From the NCBI GenBank assembly GCA_030737875.1, contig CM060915.1, forward strand, positions 568,710,577 through 568,774,576: DNA of 64,000 nt, given 5' to 3'. This document shows positions 36,279 to 48,321 of the stretch, piece after piece. Origin of the DNA: Allium sativum (lineage: Eukaryota; Streptophyta; Magnoliopsida; Asparagales; Amaryllidaceae). The notes beneath the pieces are model-generated. The model made no database searches. It saw only the letters and a program-made list of their open reading frames with translations, and had not been told where the DNA came from. The translations under genes were made by a program, and so were the position numbers. Every line of letters begins with the position of its first letter. Positions within the stretch are counted from its first letter, which is position 1.

Positions 36279-37226
36279 TATAGGCATATATACCATATTG
36301 AATACAAACGAAGTAATCATATTATTGTATACTTTGTATATAAATTTTCTATTCACCTGAAAACTTCTAAAATTTGAATCTGAATAATCTTTTAGGCTTA
36401 CAATTTCTAAATTCTTACAGATCTAGAGTTATTCTGAAAAGCGGATACTTACAGATTTGTACATTTGCAAGATAATAAGAAAAGAGGAGAGAAATCTGAT
36501 AAAGAAGAACCTAGATGCCAATCCATATCCTTTTCTACTTGAATATGATTACCCCTTTCAAATTGTATTGTTTATGTTTGATTTTGATTGTATATGAACA
36601 TATTTTCGTTTTAGAATTTGTTTGAAGACAAAGGGAAATGGCAGAGCTCCGCTGCTGCTCTCAGAAATAGGTAAATAAAAATGGGTAGAAAGACCCTAGA
36701 GCATTAGATTTAATTTAATAAACATCTATCTGTTTATAATAAATTATATATATATAACTATACCTCTTAACCTAGCTGTCACTGGGTGATCTAACTCCCA
36801 AAGGTCGATCACCCGGAGTGGGCCAAAATTTTGACTCAGAAAAGACCCATCAAAACTTAGAGCCACTCTAAACGGTTCATTGGTTCCCATGAGGAATTTC
36901 ATTTGCGCAAAATAACAGAATAATATAACAAGATGGAATCTCACACAGCGGAACGAGAAAGCATAATAATAAAATAAGATGTATCATTTATTCAAAAATC
37001 ACTGATCCAAATACAAAATGCCAAATCCTCATGTTTATAATGGTACATTATTATTGTTCATCATCAAGAGTTTCTAGCTAATAGCATAAGAATAGTCTCG
37101 TTGCCTTCTTTAGGCTCCATCATCGTCTCATCCATCATGTCGCTGCCCCACCTATTAACCTATTGGATATGTTAAGGAGAAGGGTTAGAGCATAAAGTTC
37201 CAGTGACTAAAAACAATATGTGTTTA
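36279..37226 (-). repeat. LTR-like repeat sequence, left part, interrupted by CACTA
   Basis: The first five bases are the TATAG duplication of the giant element. Downstream, CACACAGCGGAA (about 36943) resembles the antisense TTCCGCTG word of the window's LTRs. The sequence probably resumes at 40828 beyond the CACTA insertion. No coding is recognised. Confidence 0.3.
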
Positions 37227-38574
37227 CACTACAACAAAATGACCCTACTACAATGGTGGAACACCGTTGTAATATACATTTTACAACGGTGGGCAAACCG
37301 TCGTGTATTAAGAAGTTGTATTAGACTCATATCTTTTACAACTTTTTTGCACTGTTGCAACACCATTGTAATATGTATATTTTACAACTTTTTCCACCTT
37401 TGTAATAAACTTTATTACAACAGTTATGCACCGTTGTAATAAAATCTACTACAACTGTTACGCACCGTTGTGATTGATATTTGGGTTTTAAAAAAAATAA
37501 ACATCTTTTGCAACTGAAAAGAACAATACACTAAATATAACAATACTCCATAAGCAAATCTGATAGTACAGTTATTTGCAAACTAATTTATTAAAATACT
37601 CAAATATTCAGTTTTACAAACAATAAGTTTTAGACAACATTTTGTACATTATTACATACTTGACCGTTACAAAGCAACTTAGTACAAGCATAAGTTATCC
37701 ACAAAAAGTTGCATATCCTATGGGAGTACACTAGTCGAAGACAAGGAAATCTTTACGCCATTTATCTTTTTGCTGCAAGTTCACTGCAATGATCAAACCT
37801 ATTGCGTAAGACTATGTCTGTTGTTAGAAAAAAGAACAATAAGTGTTTTTTTAAGCCAACAATACCAAAACTTAACAATAATGCTTAACGTACCTGATAG
37901 CATGAACCACATGTAGTCCAAAGCCCCTTTTTAAAATCTGACAACAGCAATGAAATGCAATTTTTTTTAAAGTCACGTGGAACCAAATGTCGACTTATGC
38001 ATGTGGATACTCGTGTTGAGATATGTACCATGTGGATACTCGTGCTGAGATATGTACCCAGCGCCTAAACATCAGACATGTCAACAATCCAAAAACAGAG
38101 GGATCTTCCAACAAGTCACTTCCAAGAAGGAATTAGCAAGAGACCAAACTATGTAAAAGAATGTCCAAATAGGCAAAATGTTATAAATTAATTAACATAT
38201 ATACATGAACATGTTGTGTTATATAATTCTAATTTATGTCTACTGAAATTACATACAAAATCAAAATTTAATACAATAAGATATGTTAGTTTACATGCAT
38301 GTTTACCGCACATAACAAAGATCTCTTCTCAAAAATCGTTCTACAAATTGTGCATTTTATATGCCACCCAGAAAATATAGAATTGGATCATTGTAAAATG
38401 TTACAGAAATGCTAACTAATATTTATGAAACTGAGAGTGACTCAATACATGTTCGAATGATCATATTAAGTTCAGTTCTATGTAAGAAAACCATATATAC
38501 AGGAACAGTGGTATGATATTTAATAAGAAAGATACAAATCCAACGTGAATAGGTAATACAAGGTAGATGCATAC

Positions 38575-39355
38575 ATTTTTGAAGGGTTCGTTGTCAATGC
38601 TTGGTTGTTCACCTTCACATGTACAATGTGTTTCCTGTTAAAAATACATCCACAAATTGTTGAAGATTTTGAATCAATACTTGTTTACATTAACATCTAA
38701 GTTATCATACATTGTAAGCGGAATCAAAATCTCCAGCTATAGAAAGGGGATTTTTTGAATAAACATTTATTCAAACACTTCTTATGCAACCAACATAAAC
38801 ATCTAAGCCATAGGAAATTTTGACAGCTTCATTACATCCAACCGCTCGGACGTTATCATAGCCTTTACCATTATAATTCAACACATCCAATAGATCACTA
38901 TGATGTATTCTTAAAAAGAAAACAAAAGGAAACAACGAAATGTAATTCATAAAAGAACCAAATGGAAAGAAAAAAAAAACAGCAGCAATGTTTTTCTGAA
39001 AAGCCACAAGCTTTTACACAAACACGCCCAACGTAATGTAATTTTGAAAAGAAGCAGCAGTAAAAGCTGCTTATTTGCCACTATAATACAGATGCGATAA
39101 AAGGACTCACCTTCAAATCCTCAAGCAAGTAGCCGAAACCTTTCTGCATCGATTTGGAACTACACTTAGATGCGATAAAGGATTCACCTTCAAATCATTA
39201 ATGGCAAGCGCATCATCTCCTCTTTTCACGAGGAAATCAGGTGAGGGAAGTAGAGGATCGGAGATACAAGAGGAAGGAGAGTGGATTTGAAGGCGAAAAT
39301 ATATGATGGGAAGACAAGATAAAGAAACGTAAATCCAGATCTCATTTTTCTTCAT
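38575..39355 (-). pseudogene. Possible spliced gene relic inside the CACTA element
   Basis: On the minus strand a 60-bp open segment (38575-38634, peptide beginning ETHCTCEGEQ) is bounded by an AACAG acceptor and an AAT|GTATG donor. Upstream on that strand, an AAG|GTGAGT donor (near 39112) follows a frame reading KSMQKGFGYLLEDLK. An 80-bp duplication containing this donor region disturbs the frame. It could be an internal CACTA product or a captured host fragment; no family is recognised. Confidence 0.25.
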
Positions 39356-39649
39356 AAGCGCAAGTTTTTCTGAGGAAGGAGGAAATGGGAATCAACTCAA
39401 ACATACGAAAGAGAATAGGGTAGGTCGGTCCCACAGAAGGCACTGGAAATACGAAACCTGAATTACTTGGAGCCAATTTTTCAACTTACCGCCTTCATTT
39501 TCATCATTCTGAAATACCGCGTCAGTTTTCCGTGGGGTCACAATTAAAGTTTCAGTAAATTTTAAAGAAATAAAAAATAAGTAAGAATTAATGAGTTAAA
39601 GTAAGAATTAATAAGTTAAACTTTATTTTAAATATAATATGAATTTATC

Positions 39650-40250
39650 AATGCTAACAGAAAAAATAGGTGTTAAAAATACGCATTTATTACAATTAAA
39701 AAGAAAGATTGTAATAACATCTATTACAATTGGTAAAAAAATTATAATTGTAGTGCCACATTTATTGTTTTCTAATAATGTACGTAACATTAGTTATTGT
39801 AGTGATCGGTTGAACACTTTCGACATTTGGATCATTATACACATTTATTGAAAATACACATTTATTACAATTAAAAAGAAAGATTGTAATAGCATCTATT
39901 ACAATTGGTAAAAAATATAATTGTAGTGCCATATTTATTGTTTTCTAATAATGTTAACAGAAAAAATAGGTGTTAAAAGTACGCAATTATTACAATTAAA
40001 AAGAAAGATTGTAATAGCATCTATTACAATTGGTAAAAAATATAATTGTAGTGCCACATTTATTGTTTTCTAATAATGTTAACAGAAAAAATAGGTGTTA
40101 AAAGTAGCTAATTATTACAATTAAAAAGAAAGATTGTAATAGCATCTATTACAATTGGTAAAAAAAATATAATTATAGTGTCACATTTATTGTTTTCTAA
40201 TAATGTACGTAACATTAGTTATTATAGTGATCGGTTGAACGCTTTCGACA
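39650..40250. repeat. Tandem repeat of about 125 bp, four copies
   Basis: Units contain ACAGAAAAAATAGGTGTTAAAA, ATTACAATTAAAAAGAAAGATTGTAATA and TTGTTTTCTAATAATG. The first and last units are followed by the same extension (TACGTAACATTAGTTATT, then GATCGGTTGAAC), so the order is A-B-A-A-A-B rather than a plain array. Confidence 0.85.
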
Positions 40251-40319
40251 TTTGGATCATTATATTATAATAAGTCACGTTGTAATATATATGTAATAGA
40301 ATATTATATAAATTGCTTG

Positions 40320-40620
40320 AAATTTTTATTAAAATATTTAATAGTAATTATTTAATTATTACTTCTTAATTAGTGATTCTTACTTCTTATTTATTGATTA
40401 CTAAAATTAATTATTCATTACTAAAAACTATTTTTTTTTTAATTTCTAATAATAATACAGAATTATTATTTATTAATTATTATATAGCGAAAAGTAATTA
40501 TTAATATTAGTTATTACATATTTTCAAATAAACTATTTATTATTATTATTATTAAACAATAGTTAATGAGTATTAATATTTTTAGTAATTATTGAATTTT
40601 TATTAATTATTAATATGGTA
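40320..40620. repeat. AT-rich low-complexity tract
   Basis: Nearly pure A/T with TTAATTATTA words, the same texture as 18506-19320, ending just before the internal TTGTAGTG end-like sequence. Confidence 0.75.
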
Positions 40621-40827
40621 TTTTTGTTGTAGTGTAGTCATATATTATAATAGTCAAAAAATAAAAGTTGTGATAGGCTTTTATTACAACTGTCACAACA
40701 ACACAGTTGTTAAAAATAAGTTTATTACAACTTTTCTGGAAAAAAGTTGTAAAAAAACATTTATTACAACGGTGATTTTACCACCGTTGTAAAATTAAAG
40801 TTGTAATATGGTGTTTTCTTTGTAGTG

Positions 40828-42109
40828 TTAAAGACTATACTCTAAAGTTGGTAGGTTATATATTTTAAGGTATGTCTATGAAACACACAGGCACACATTC
40901 AAAGGAATATTTTAAATTAATGAGGTGGATATTTGTGTCAATAGCTTAAGACATTCATTAATGCATTTAGGGTAGATCAGCGATCACTTAAGACCAAAGG
41001 AGGTGGACATTCTCAGTCTCTTAAAGCCTATTCTATCATATTTATTAAGGGTAGATTCTCATGATCTCTTATGACCTTAAGGCGGACTCTAGCTGCTTAA
41101 GACCCCGTCCTAACACATCATCGTCCTAATAAATATATACTCTCACAAGTAAGATTAGAAGTAGTACCTCACCGCTTAGTACCGGTTTAGGGTAGGCCCG
41201 CATATAGCCATTTAAAACCCCTCCGACAGACACCTCATGTTACTACTTAACCGATATTACGGTAGCAGACCTATATCATTTAAGAATTCCCTCAGAAGAT
41301 TGGTTAATCAAACTGCAAGCTCCGTCCCACGTATACCAAACTTGTCCCTAGGTTGGCCCTCACAAATTTCCTAGAGGAAGTGGACATTCCGATAAACTAT
41401 CCTACTCCGTTGTTGTCAGGACTAAACCACTTTAAAGAAGGAGGACCCATAGGCCACTTCAAATCTAATACCGGAGGGTCCCATGACTTTGGTCCAAATC
41501 CAAGAATAAACATTCAGAATGGTCCTAGTCCTAACCAGTTAAGACCCAAACTAGACAAGAGGAAAGTCAGCCACTTTGACCTTCTCAAGGCGGGTAGCAA
41601 GCCTATCTGTTTTCACACAAAATAGGTATATACACACACACTAGACCTCTCACAATAAACCTACTACTTGTGGATGTTGGATATGTCGGGCGGTTTCGGG
41701 GAGATTTCTACTACAAGCGGGCATAACCTCGTGTCATAATGCACTAAGTTTAATGGCCCATGACACCCAGACCATTCACATTAGCCAAACTCTTTTGTGG
41801 TTGCTAGATTTGTCATTTGGTTCCAGGCAGACCTCAACTATAAATGACGACTAACCTCATGTATGTGTGTCATTATTTAGTGTGTATATACATATATATA
41901 AGTCATTTACGCTCACAAGCAACAATTCATATGGAGACATTTCAAATATCTAGCCTTATTCTGATGTATTTATTACACCATTATTACGTTTGATTTCGTT
42001 GATTACGCTATATAAATATAATATTTGATACGTGCTATAATTGCTAATCCCTGTTCGAAGTAATAAACGTTTTAACGGTGTAGTTTGTTAATCCTGTTCA
42101 CATCAAAGG
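40828..42109 (-). repeat. LTR-like repeat sequence, right part
   Basis: Continues after the CACTA element. Blocks with CACTTAAGACC, TTAAGGCGGACTC and GAGGTGGACATTC at 40990-41110 match 19840-19990 in the same orientation, so both are copies of one dispersed family. Open frames such as 41353-41625 (90 codons) match nothing I recognise. Confidence 0.4.
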
Positions 42110-43481
42110 TGTAACGACCCACATTCTACACATCGCAGGATCGTAAAATATTTATTTTATTCTCATACGAAGTCGTATGTCGTGTAACTTTGGGAAACGA
42201 CTATTCGGGTCATTTCCCATGTTTACGATTTTTGCTGAATTTTAAATGACCATTTTACCCTTGGTGAATCTTGTTTCGCCTAAAACTTTTGATTGGTAAG
42301 AAGTTTTGACCTGAAACCACTTCCATTGGATTCGGATGATGGTTTACCTTTCCATAGAGTGGTCACATTAATCAAACGGACTTACCGTTTGGTAGATATG
42401 GCTGAACTAAGGTTTGGAAGGTGAAAAACAACAAATTTGGGCTTAACCGAGTGATTAGCAGCTAAGCCTATAACCCATTTCGGGATTAGGTTTATGGGAG
42501 GGCTGATAGGGTTTGGAAAATTAGTTTTATTCATTTTTCTAGCCATCATTTACCTTCCTCTAACCCTAGCAATGGCCTCTAACTCCCAAATCACCTTTTA
42601 ATCACTTAATTTCTATCACATATTAGCCAAATCTACGTCAAATTAAAGCGGATTAGCATAGAAATCGAGACAGAGCTGCTGGAATACATTGGGATTCGAA
42701 TCAAATCTGTTAGAGTTTCATATCTGAAGTTTAATTGTGGCTAAGGTGAGTGATTTACATGTTTTTACACTAATTATGGCTAATTAGGGTTGATTAGTGA
42801 TAATTAGCGAAATTATGACTCAGAAAAATATGGAAAAATATGTAAAAATTCTTAAATATTATTTTATGGCTCTGATAAAATTTTTGGTTAATTTGGATTG
42901 AGTTTTTAATCGTATGGTTAAACACGATTAAGGGGATTAAGGGGAAAACATGGGTCTTGGGTATGTTTGATCCTAAATAACACACATGATAGATGTTTTA
43001 GTGTTTTTGATTGATTGCACATGTTATTATTACTGTTTGGCATGCTTGAGATTGCATAGGAATGTTAGAATAGTCGAAAATGCTGTCATATGGCGTAAAT
43101 ACTTGATGGAAGGAACTGCAGGAAATGGGATCCGATCGGGTCCCCGAATCCGCTCGTGAAGCACCCCGACCCGACCCGGGTAGTTGCCCACGAACCCATC
43201 CGACCAGAAGCTCATGAACTGTTTGTCTCGAACCGTGAGCACCATACAACCAAGATCCGAAATGGAGCAGGAACCACTCACGAACAGGTTGCTCCACCAC
43301 GACCCGATCCGATGTTCTGAGAAGGCACCACGAGCAAAGCTTACGAACTGGATGACAGACCCCGAGCTGAACCGTCTGGGTATCATGAAGCACAACCGAC
43401 CCGGATGTTCATCACGAACCGACCTAAACTGAAGAGGGGGATCACGACCCGAACCGAAGGAGGGGGAATCACGACCCGACC
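42110..43481 (+). repeat. Probable LTR 5' fragment plus GACCCGA-rich tract
   Basis: It starts TGTAACGACCCACATTC, an LTR-type terminus, and then carries the cell-wide gypsy-LTR texture (ACGAAGTCGTATG, CCACTTCCATTGGATTCGGATGATG). From about 43120 to 43481 it turns GC-rich with many degenerate CACGACCCGA/GAACCG words. The three-LTR array begins directly after it, so it may be an LTR interrupted by that insertion. No 3' end is seen. Confidence 0.4.
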
Positions 43482-43824
43482 TGTAACACCCCGCATTTTT
43501 AATATAATTAAAAATGATTTTTTTTAATGAAAATATGCTTAGATAGGTAAATAATGGTGATGTATAATGAGAATTAATTAATACATGGAAGAGAAGAAAA
43601 ATTAATTCGATAATAGTGTGTGTAACGGAGAAGATAGTAAAATAAGGATATTTAATTTAAATATCAGGAATTAAGTAAAATGGACATCACCATTGCGTTC
43701 CTCTCGAAATTATGCATGAAATAGAGTCCAAGTTTTCGAAAATCGGAGTCCGTATGAAGGAGTTATGACCTTCTGAAGTTTCAGCAAAAAATCAGAAAAC
43801 AACCCAGCCTAGAACAGAAAAAAA

Positions 43825-43915
43825 AATGACCAGGTCGACCATAGGGTCGACCTCCCAGGGGGGAGGTCGACCATAGTGTCGACCCCCCCTTGGGGAGGTC
43901 GACCTGTAGCGACCT
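43825..43915 (+). repeat. GTCGAC inverted-repeat cluster in LTR1
   Basis: Five GTCGAC palindromes occur within 90 bp, embedded in GGGGAGGTCGACC/GGTCGACCTCCC arms that can pair. The homologous clusters in LTR2 (49755-49817) and LTR3 (63138-63210) have different numbers and arrangements. Confidence 0.85.
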
Positions 43916-45384
43916 AGAGCGGGAATTTTGGTCCAGAAGCGGGAAATTCGCCCCAGAAGATGTCTAGGTTCATTTTTGAGCACCTGGATGAGTTTTTGGG
44001 CATGGTACGTTGGTCTAACACCTATATAAACATCCTAGGTCATTGTAAACTCCATAACAATTCATCGCAAGGCCATGGCTCTCTTCTAACTTGATTTCTT
44101 CTTCCTCCTCAAGCTATTGATCTAAATAAATCTTAGATCTATTCTTCTCTCTTTTATCTACAACATCTATTCTTAAAAATTAAAAAGAATGAGATCTAGA
44201 ATTACTACAACCATGAATAAAAAGAAAAGAGGCTTAGATCTAAATCACTGCGCAAAGAGAAGGAATTCAGATCTGCAACCTACGCCGCATATGAAATCAA
44301 TGATAAATTGAAGTGGACATGAAATCAATCAAGATGAATCAAAAGCAACAAAAAGGGGGAAATTAGTTCGAAGATTAATCTCGTTCCTATTTTGAAGATG
44401 ACAAACACTGTGAGTGGAGTTATAATGCACTTTTTGTGTAAAATTATTATTTATCGTTCAAACATTCCCTATGTAAACATGAAATGAAATTATTGAATCC
44501 ATAATGTTTAATATTATCATGTGCTCGATTTTAATTATTATGCCTACGATTATGTGCCTCCTTTTATTCTTTCTCTTTTTGATTTTTAATAGCTAGGCTA
44601 TCTCGAGCCTAGATCTATCATAAAATAAATACGATTGAATGATTATTGCAAGCGAAAAAGGGAAACGCTCGGTTTTGGGCTATGACATGAACTGGAGGGT
44701 TCGGCGTAATATAACATTGACAAAACCTGAATGCGTAAACCAAATTTAGAATTATATGCATAAACATGATTTGGGGTTTGGCGTAGAATTGACATAATTG
44801 ATTTAAGCATGAAATTGACTTATGGATTTGTTAATGGGCACATGTCTCTAGAATAAAACCTGTATTATAACTTGAATTTGGATAAGAACACAAACTTGAT
44901 ATGAATTGACATTTGGAATTTGACATGAAGTTTACATCTAGAACTTGAACATGAAATTGACATGAATATGAATTATGAATGTAATGATAGACGTAACCTG
45001 TTAATGGGATTACAAGCATGAATATAAATTGGGGTTTTTGGGTAAAGCTTGGATTTGGAAAATTGGCACTTGACATTTAGATTGAACTTGATACTTGAAT
45101 TATGGCACTATTGAAATGCATTGAACATGAACATGGTTGAGTAATTTGTGTAATGTAAATATGGACAAGATTATGAAACTTGAAATATGACATTTAGAAT
45201 ATGCTTATGAACTTGACATCTAAAACGAACGCGAACATGGCATGAATTGGTAGTTGACATTTATAAGAACATGCTTGTAAGTTGGGTAATTGGCATAACA
45301 TGAACTTAATATTTTTTGACATGATTATGAACTTGACATATGCCAATTAGAATAGACATGAACCAAACATGAAACGAGGCTAAC

Positions 45385-45595
45385 TCGAGGTTAGGATGAG
45401 TTTGCGATGTAATCCTGCCCGGAACCGCCCGGCCTAACCAGTGGTAGCAAACAATAGGTCCTAATGTGAGAAGTTAGTCATATCGCGCTTGAAACCCGAG
45501 GTTAGACTGAGTTGTGGTGTAATTCTGCCCGGAACCGCCCGGCATAACCAGTGACCGCAACAACAGGTCTAATGTGAGAGGTTGTGGTGCATTAA
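45385..45595 (+). repeat. Duplicated module with GCCCGGAACCGCCCGGC
   Basis: Two direct copies of about 100 bp each contain CGAGGTTAG, TAAT(C/T)CTGCCCGGAACCGCC and CATAACCAGTG/CCTAACCAGTG. They are also present in LTR2 at 58785-58985. Confidence 0.85.
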
Positions 45596-46009
45596 TAATT
45601 AATGGCACATGATTCGTTGGGTTAAGTCATGAATTCAAAGACAACACTTAACCAAATTTGTGAATGAACGTTATAAGGAGATGGGGTTAAGTCGACACGA
45701 ACATATGAACAAAACTTAACCAAAAACGGAATTAGGGAATGTTAACTACCTATTATAAATCGAAGTTGAAATAGTCGAAGGGTTAATTAGGGGGTAAACC
45801 TGTCCTAAGGACAGAGAAAGACTATGACTTAAGATGTAATGTAAGACCTGAAGAGTGGGATAACCTATAATATGTGGTAAGCTAAGCAAGAACTGTGGGA
45901 AAACACCCATGCGCTATCACCGAATAAAAGAGAAATTAAGTTATGCTTGAATTCATGGGAAAACCTTAGTCAACAAGTTGAATTATAAAGCGAGAATATG
46001 TGGTCTGAT

Positions 46010-46260
46010 GTCTAAGGTAACGAGAATTGACTAAGTAAAACAACGAGAATGATAACTAAGTAACAAGCCTTAGTTAATAGGAACTAAGCAGTAAACCTTA
46101 GTTAAGAAAACGGTCGAGAATGGGAATTAAGTTGTAATCCTTAGTTAAGGGGACTAAGTGGTAAACCTTAGTTAACAAGATTAACGGGAAAGGAAACTAA
46201 GTGGTAAACCTTAGTTAAGAACAACTAAGTAATAATTCTTAGTCAAGGAAACTGAGCCAA
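46010..46260 (+). repeat. Palindromic CTTAGTTAA/AACTAAG array
   Basis: About seven degenerate units of AACTAAG-x-GTAA-ACCTTAGTTAA, 25-35 bp apart. AACTAAG and CTTAGTT are reverse complements, so units can pair with each other or fold. The counterpart in LTR2 is 59440-59660. Confidence 0.8.
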
Positions 46261-47670
46261 TCCATAAATAGATGAATAACCCGACACGGTAGATCATCGC
46301 TTAACAAACACACGAGGAGGAGCGAACGTCTATCTGATTTCGTAAAAGGCTCCAACGGACTAGGTTATGAAGCACGTAGCTTCAGGGGACGTGAGGGTAC
46401 TCTTGGTATCCCTCTGTGAGGTTGCAGATGATCCGCCTGGACTCATAGAGGTTAAGGTCTGCGGTGGAAGAACCAAGGGTATGCCTTGGTTGCAGTATAG
46501 GCAACCTAAAGACTAGGGTGGACCAGCGTGAGTCGTCGATACTTAGTTTAGCCCTGTGACAGCACGTCGTCGACTACCTACCATCTTTAGTCAATCGTTG
46601 TACGTATACGGAAAGGCAGAGAACTCCTAACAGACCATATACTTGCTATCTAGTTATGGGTGAGGCTGGCCAATAGGAAAGTGGGGCATAGGTGGCAGGA
46701 GTACAGTTCTCGTGCTTGATTTTCTTGGATTGCCTTTCATTAGTTGAGGGAGGGATCACGTGGGACCAAAATCACTAGTAGAAAAACAGACCTTCGCATC
46801 TGCATCGGCAGATAATGTAAAGCTCCCGACCGAGTTCCGTATTTCTTGATTTAGCCCTATCACGGGACTCGGGCCGCACATATAGTGTACATGTGCACCT
46901 AGACATCGGAAACGATTCGCGATACATACGTGTGAAAAGGGCGCTGTTTGACAGGTAGCATAATCCCTAGTAGTCCTAGGTGGCATAAACCCTAATCGAA
47001 TCTAGAAAACGTTCAATAGGTAGCATAATCCATAGTGGTCCTAGGTGGCATAAATCCTAGTTGAACACTCGATAGTTCATGATAAGAAAACCTAGCCAGA
47101 TCAAGGGTGGCAGTCCAAACAATTTCAAGAATGGTGGCACTACGTTGAAGTAGTATAGAATTACGTGATAAAGCCCGTACGATATACGGCAAGGGACTGT
47201 ACGTATACATGGAAAGGATTATACGAGTTAGGGGAAAATTACATATACGATGTATTAGGTTAAGTCTACTAGTAAGTGGACGAGAATGACATGGGTTTGG
47301 CCTTGGGTGCTAATATTGTGAATAACCTAATAAACAAGAAATTATAACTGAACGGTATATGTAGGGTTACACAAGAGTTTATTATAGTCCAGTCACACAG
47401 AACTTATGTTCTGACCCCCTCCTCACAACATGCGCGGGTTAGGTTCATGGCAGAGATAGTATTGCTTGACTACTGGCTTGGCAGTATTATTATTAAGGTA
47501 ATGCTATTTTGAATAAATTATATTTTATTCCTTCCGCTGTGAGCTGCTTTTCAAACACTGACATGTTTCTTTCTCTCAGTCTTTTCTGCAGGATACCAGA
47601 GCACCCAACTCGGGGTCCGATGGATTGGATTTTGAAAAATTCGGTCTGTCGAAACCCGGGTTGTTACATC

Positions 47671-47682
47671 TGGTATCAGAGC
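47671..47682 (+). promoter_or_regulatory. Primer binding site of internal A
   Basis: TGGTATCAGAGC two bases after LTR1, complementary to initiator-Met tRNA. Confidence 0.93.
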
Positions 47683-48261
47683 TTTGGTTTAATGGTCTTA
47701 GGGAGATAATGAGTTAATGTATTTGTATTTTCTAAAATATAAATATATTATATATATAAACCTAAATCCATATAGTAGCCCACTAGACATGTAAAGAGTT
47801 GGGATATTGGTTTGTACACTAAAGGCATGGACATAGAAATTTTGGAAACAATTAGGTGGTTGGGAAAGTGTACAATATGACTTGGAGCTAAAAAGTATCC
47901 CATAGAACGGAAACTGAAATATTATTATTTCAGAGTAGTGGGTCTAGAAGTAAAACCTTAGAAATTAGAAAAAAAAGGTTAAAGTGTGAAAATGGATTAA
48001 GAATATATATAGTCGAGAAAATTGAATTTGTGAAAGTACCTAGGAAAGCCTAGTTGAGTAGAAAACCCGCTTTGAGTCTGACACAATAATAAACTTTTAA
48101 GAACTTGAATTTGTTAAGAAAAAAGTTTGTGGTATTTTCTGAGTTTTGATCTTAAAAGTATCTGGATGTTTGAAAAGTGCATATTGGGTTTTAAAATAAA
48201 GTGGGGTATATTATGTAAAACAACGATTTCTTGTTTTGAAAGAATTCTCTCATGAAAAGGA

Positions 48262-48263
<2 letters not shown>

Positions 48264-48320
<57 letters not shown>
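48264..48320. repeat. (TA)n microsatellite
   Basis: An uninterrupted TA run of about 57 bp. The counterpart in internal B (about 61669-61705) is shorter and interrupted, so this locus is length-variable. Confidence 0.95.

Positions 48321-48321
<1 letters not shown>

Larger units (their letters stand above)
37227..40827. mobile_element. Non-autonomous CACTA element (3.6 kb)
   Basis: Ends are CACTACAACAAAA and, in reverse complement, CACTACAAAGAAAA. A perfect TTA duplication flanks it (37224-37226 and 40828-40830). Repeated ACAACGGTG/CACCGTTGTAATA subterminal motifs occupy both ends (37250-37460 and 40680-40805). No transposase is encoded. A second end-like TTTTTGTTGTAGTG stops at 40634, which suggests a nested or composite right end. 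The interior holds a tandem repeat (39650-40250), an AT tract and possible spliced minus-strand relics. Confidence 0.85.
43482..47668 (+). repeat. LTR1 of the three-LTR array (4187 bp)
   Basis: Complete from TGTAACACC to GTTGTTACA, with a primer binding site two bases after it. Internal structure: GTCGAC hairpins (43825-43915); a pair of about 100-bp repeats with GCCCGGAACCGCCCGGC (45385-45595); a CTTAGTTAA array (46010-46260); and a two-copy TAGCATAATCC/CCTAGGTGGCATAAA repeat (46957-47065). Confidence 0.92.

Noticed and set aside
41353..41625. 90-codon open frame
   Set aside because: Lies in a dispersed LTR-like repeat; no recognisable motif and not preserved in the related copy near 19840-20100.
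42998..43432. Overlapping open frames of 131, 121 and 82 codons on both strands
   Set aside because: They come from the GC-rich GACCCGA motif tract, which lowers stop frequency in several frames at once; no domain is seen.
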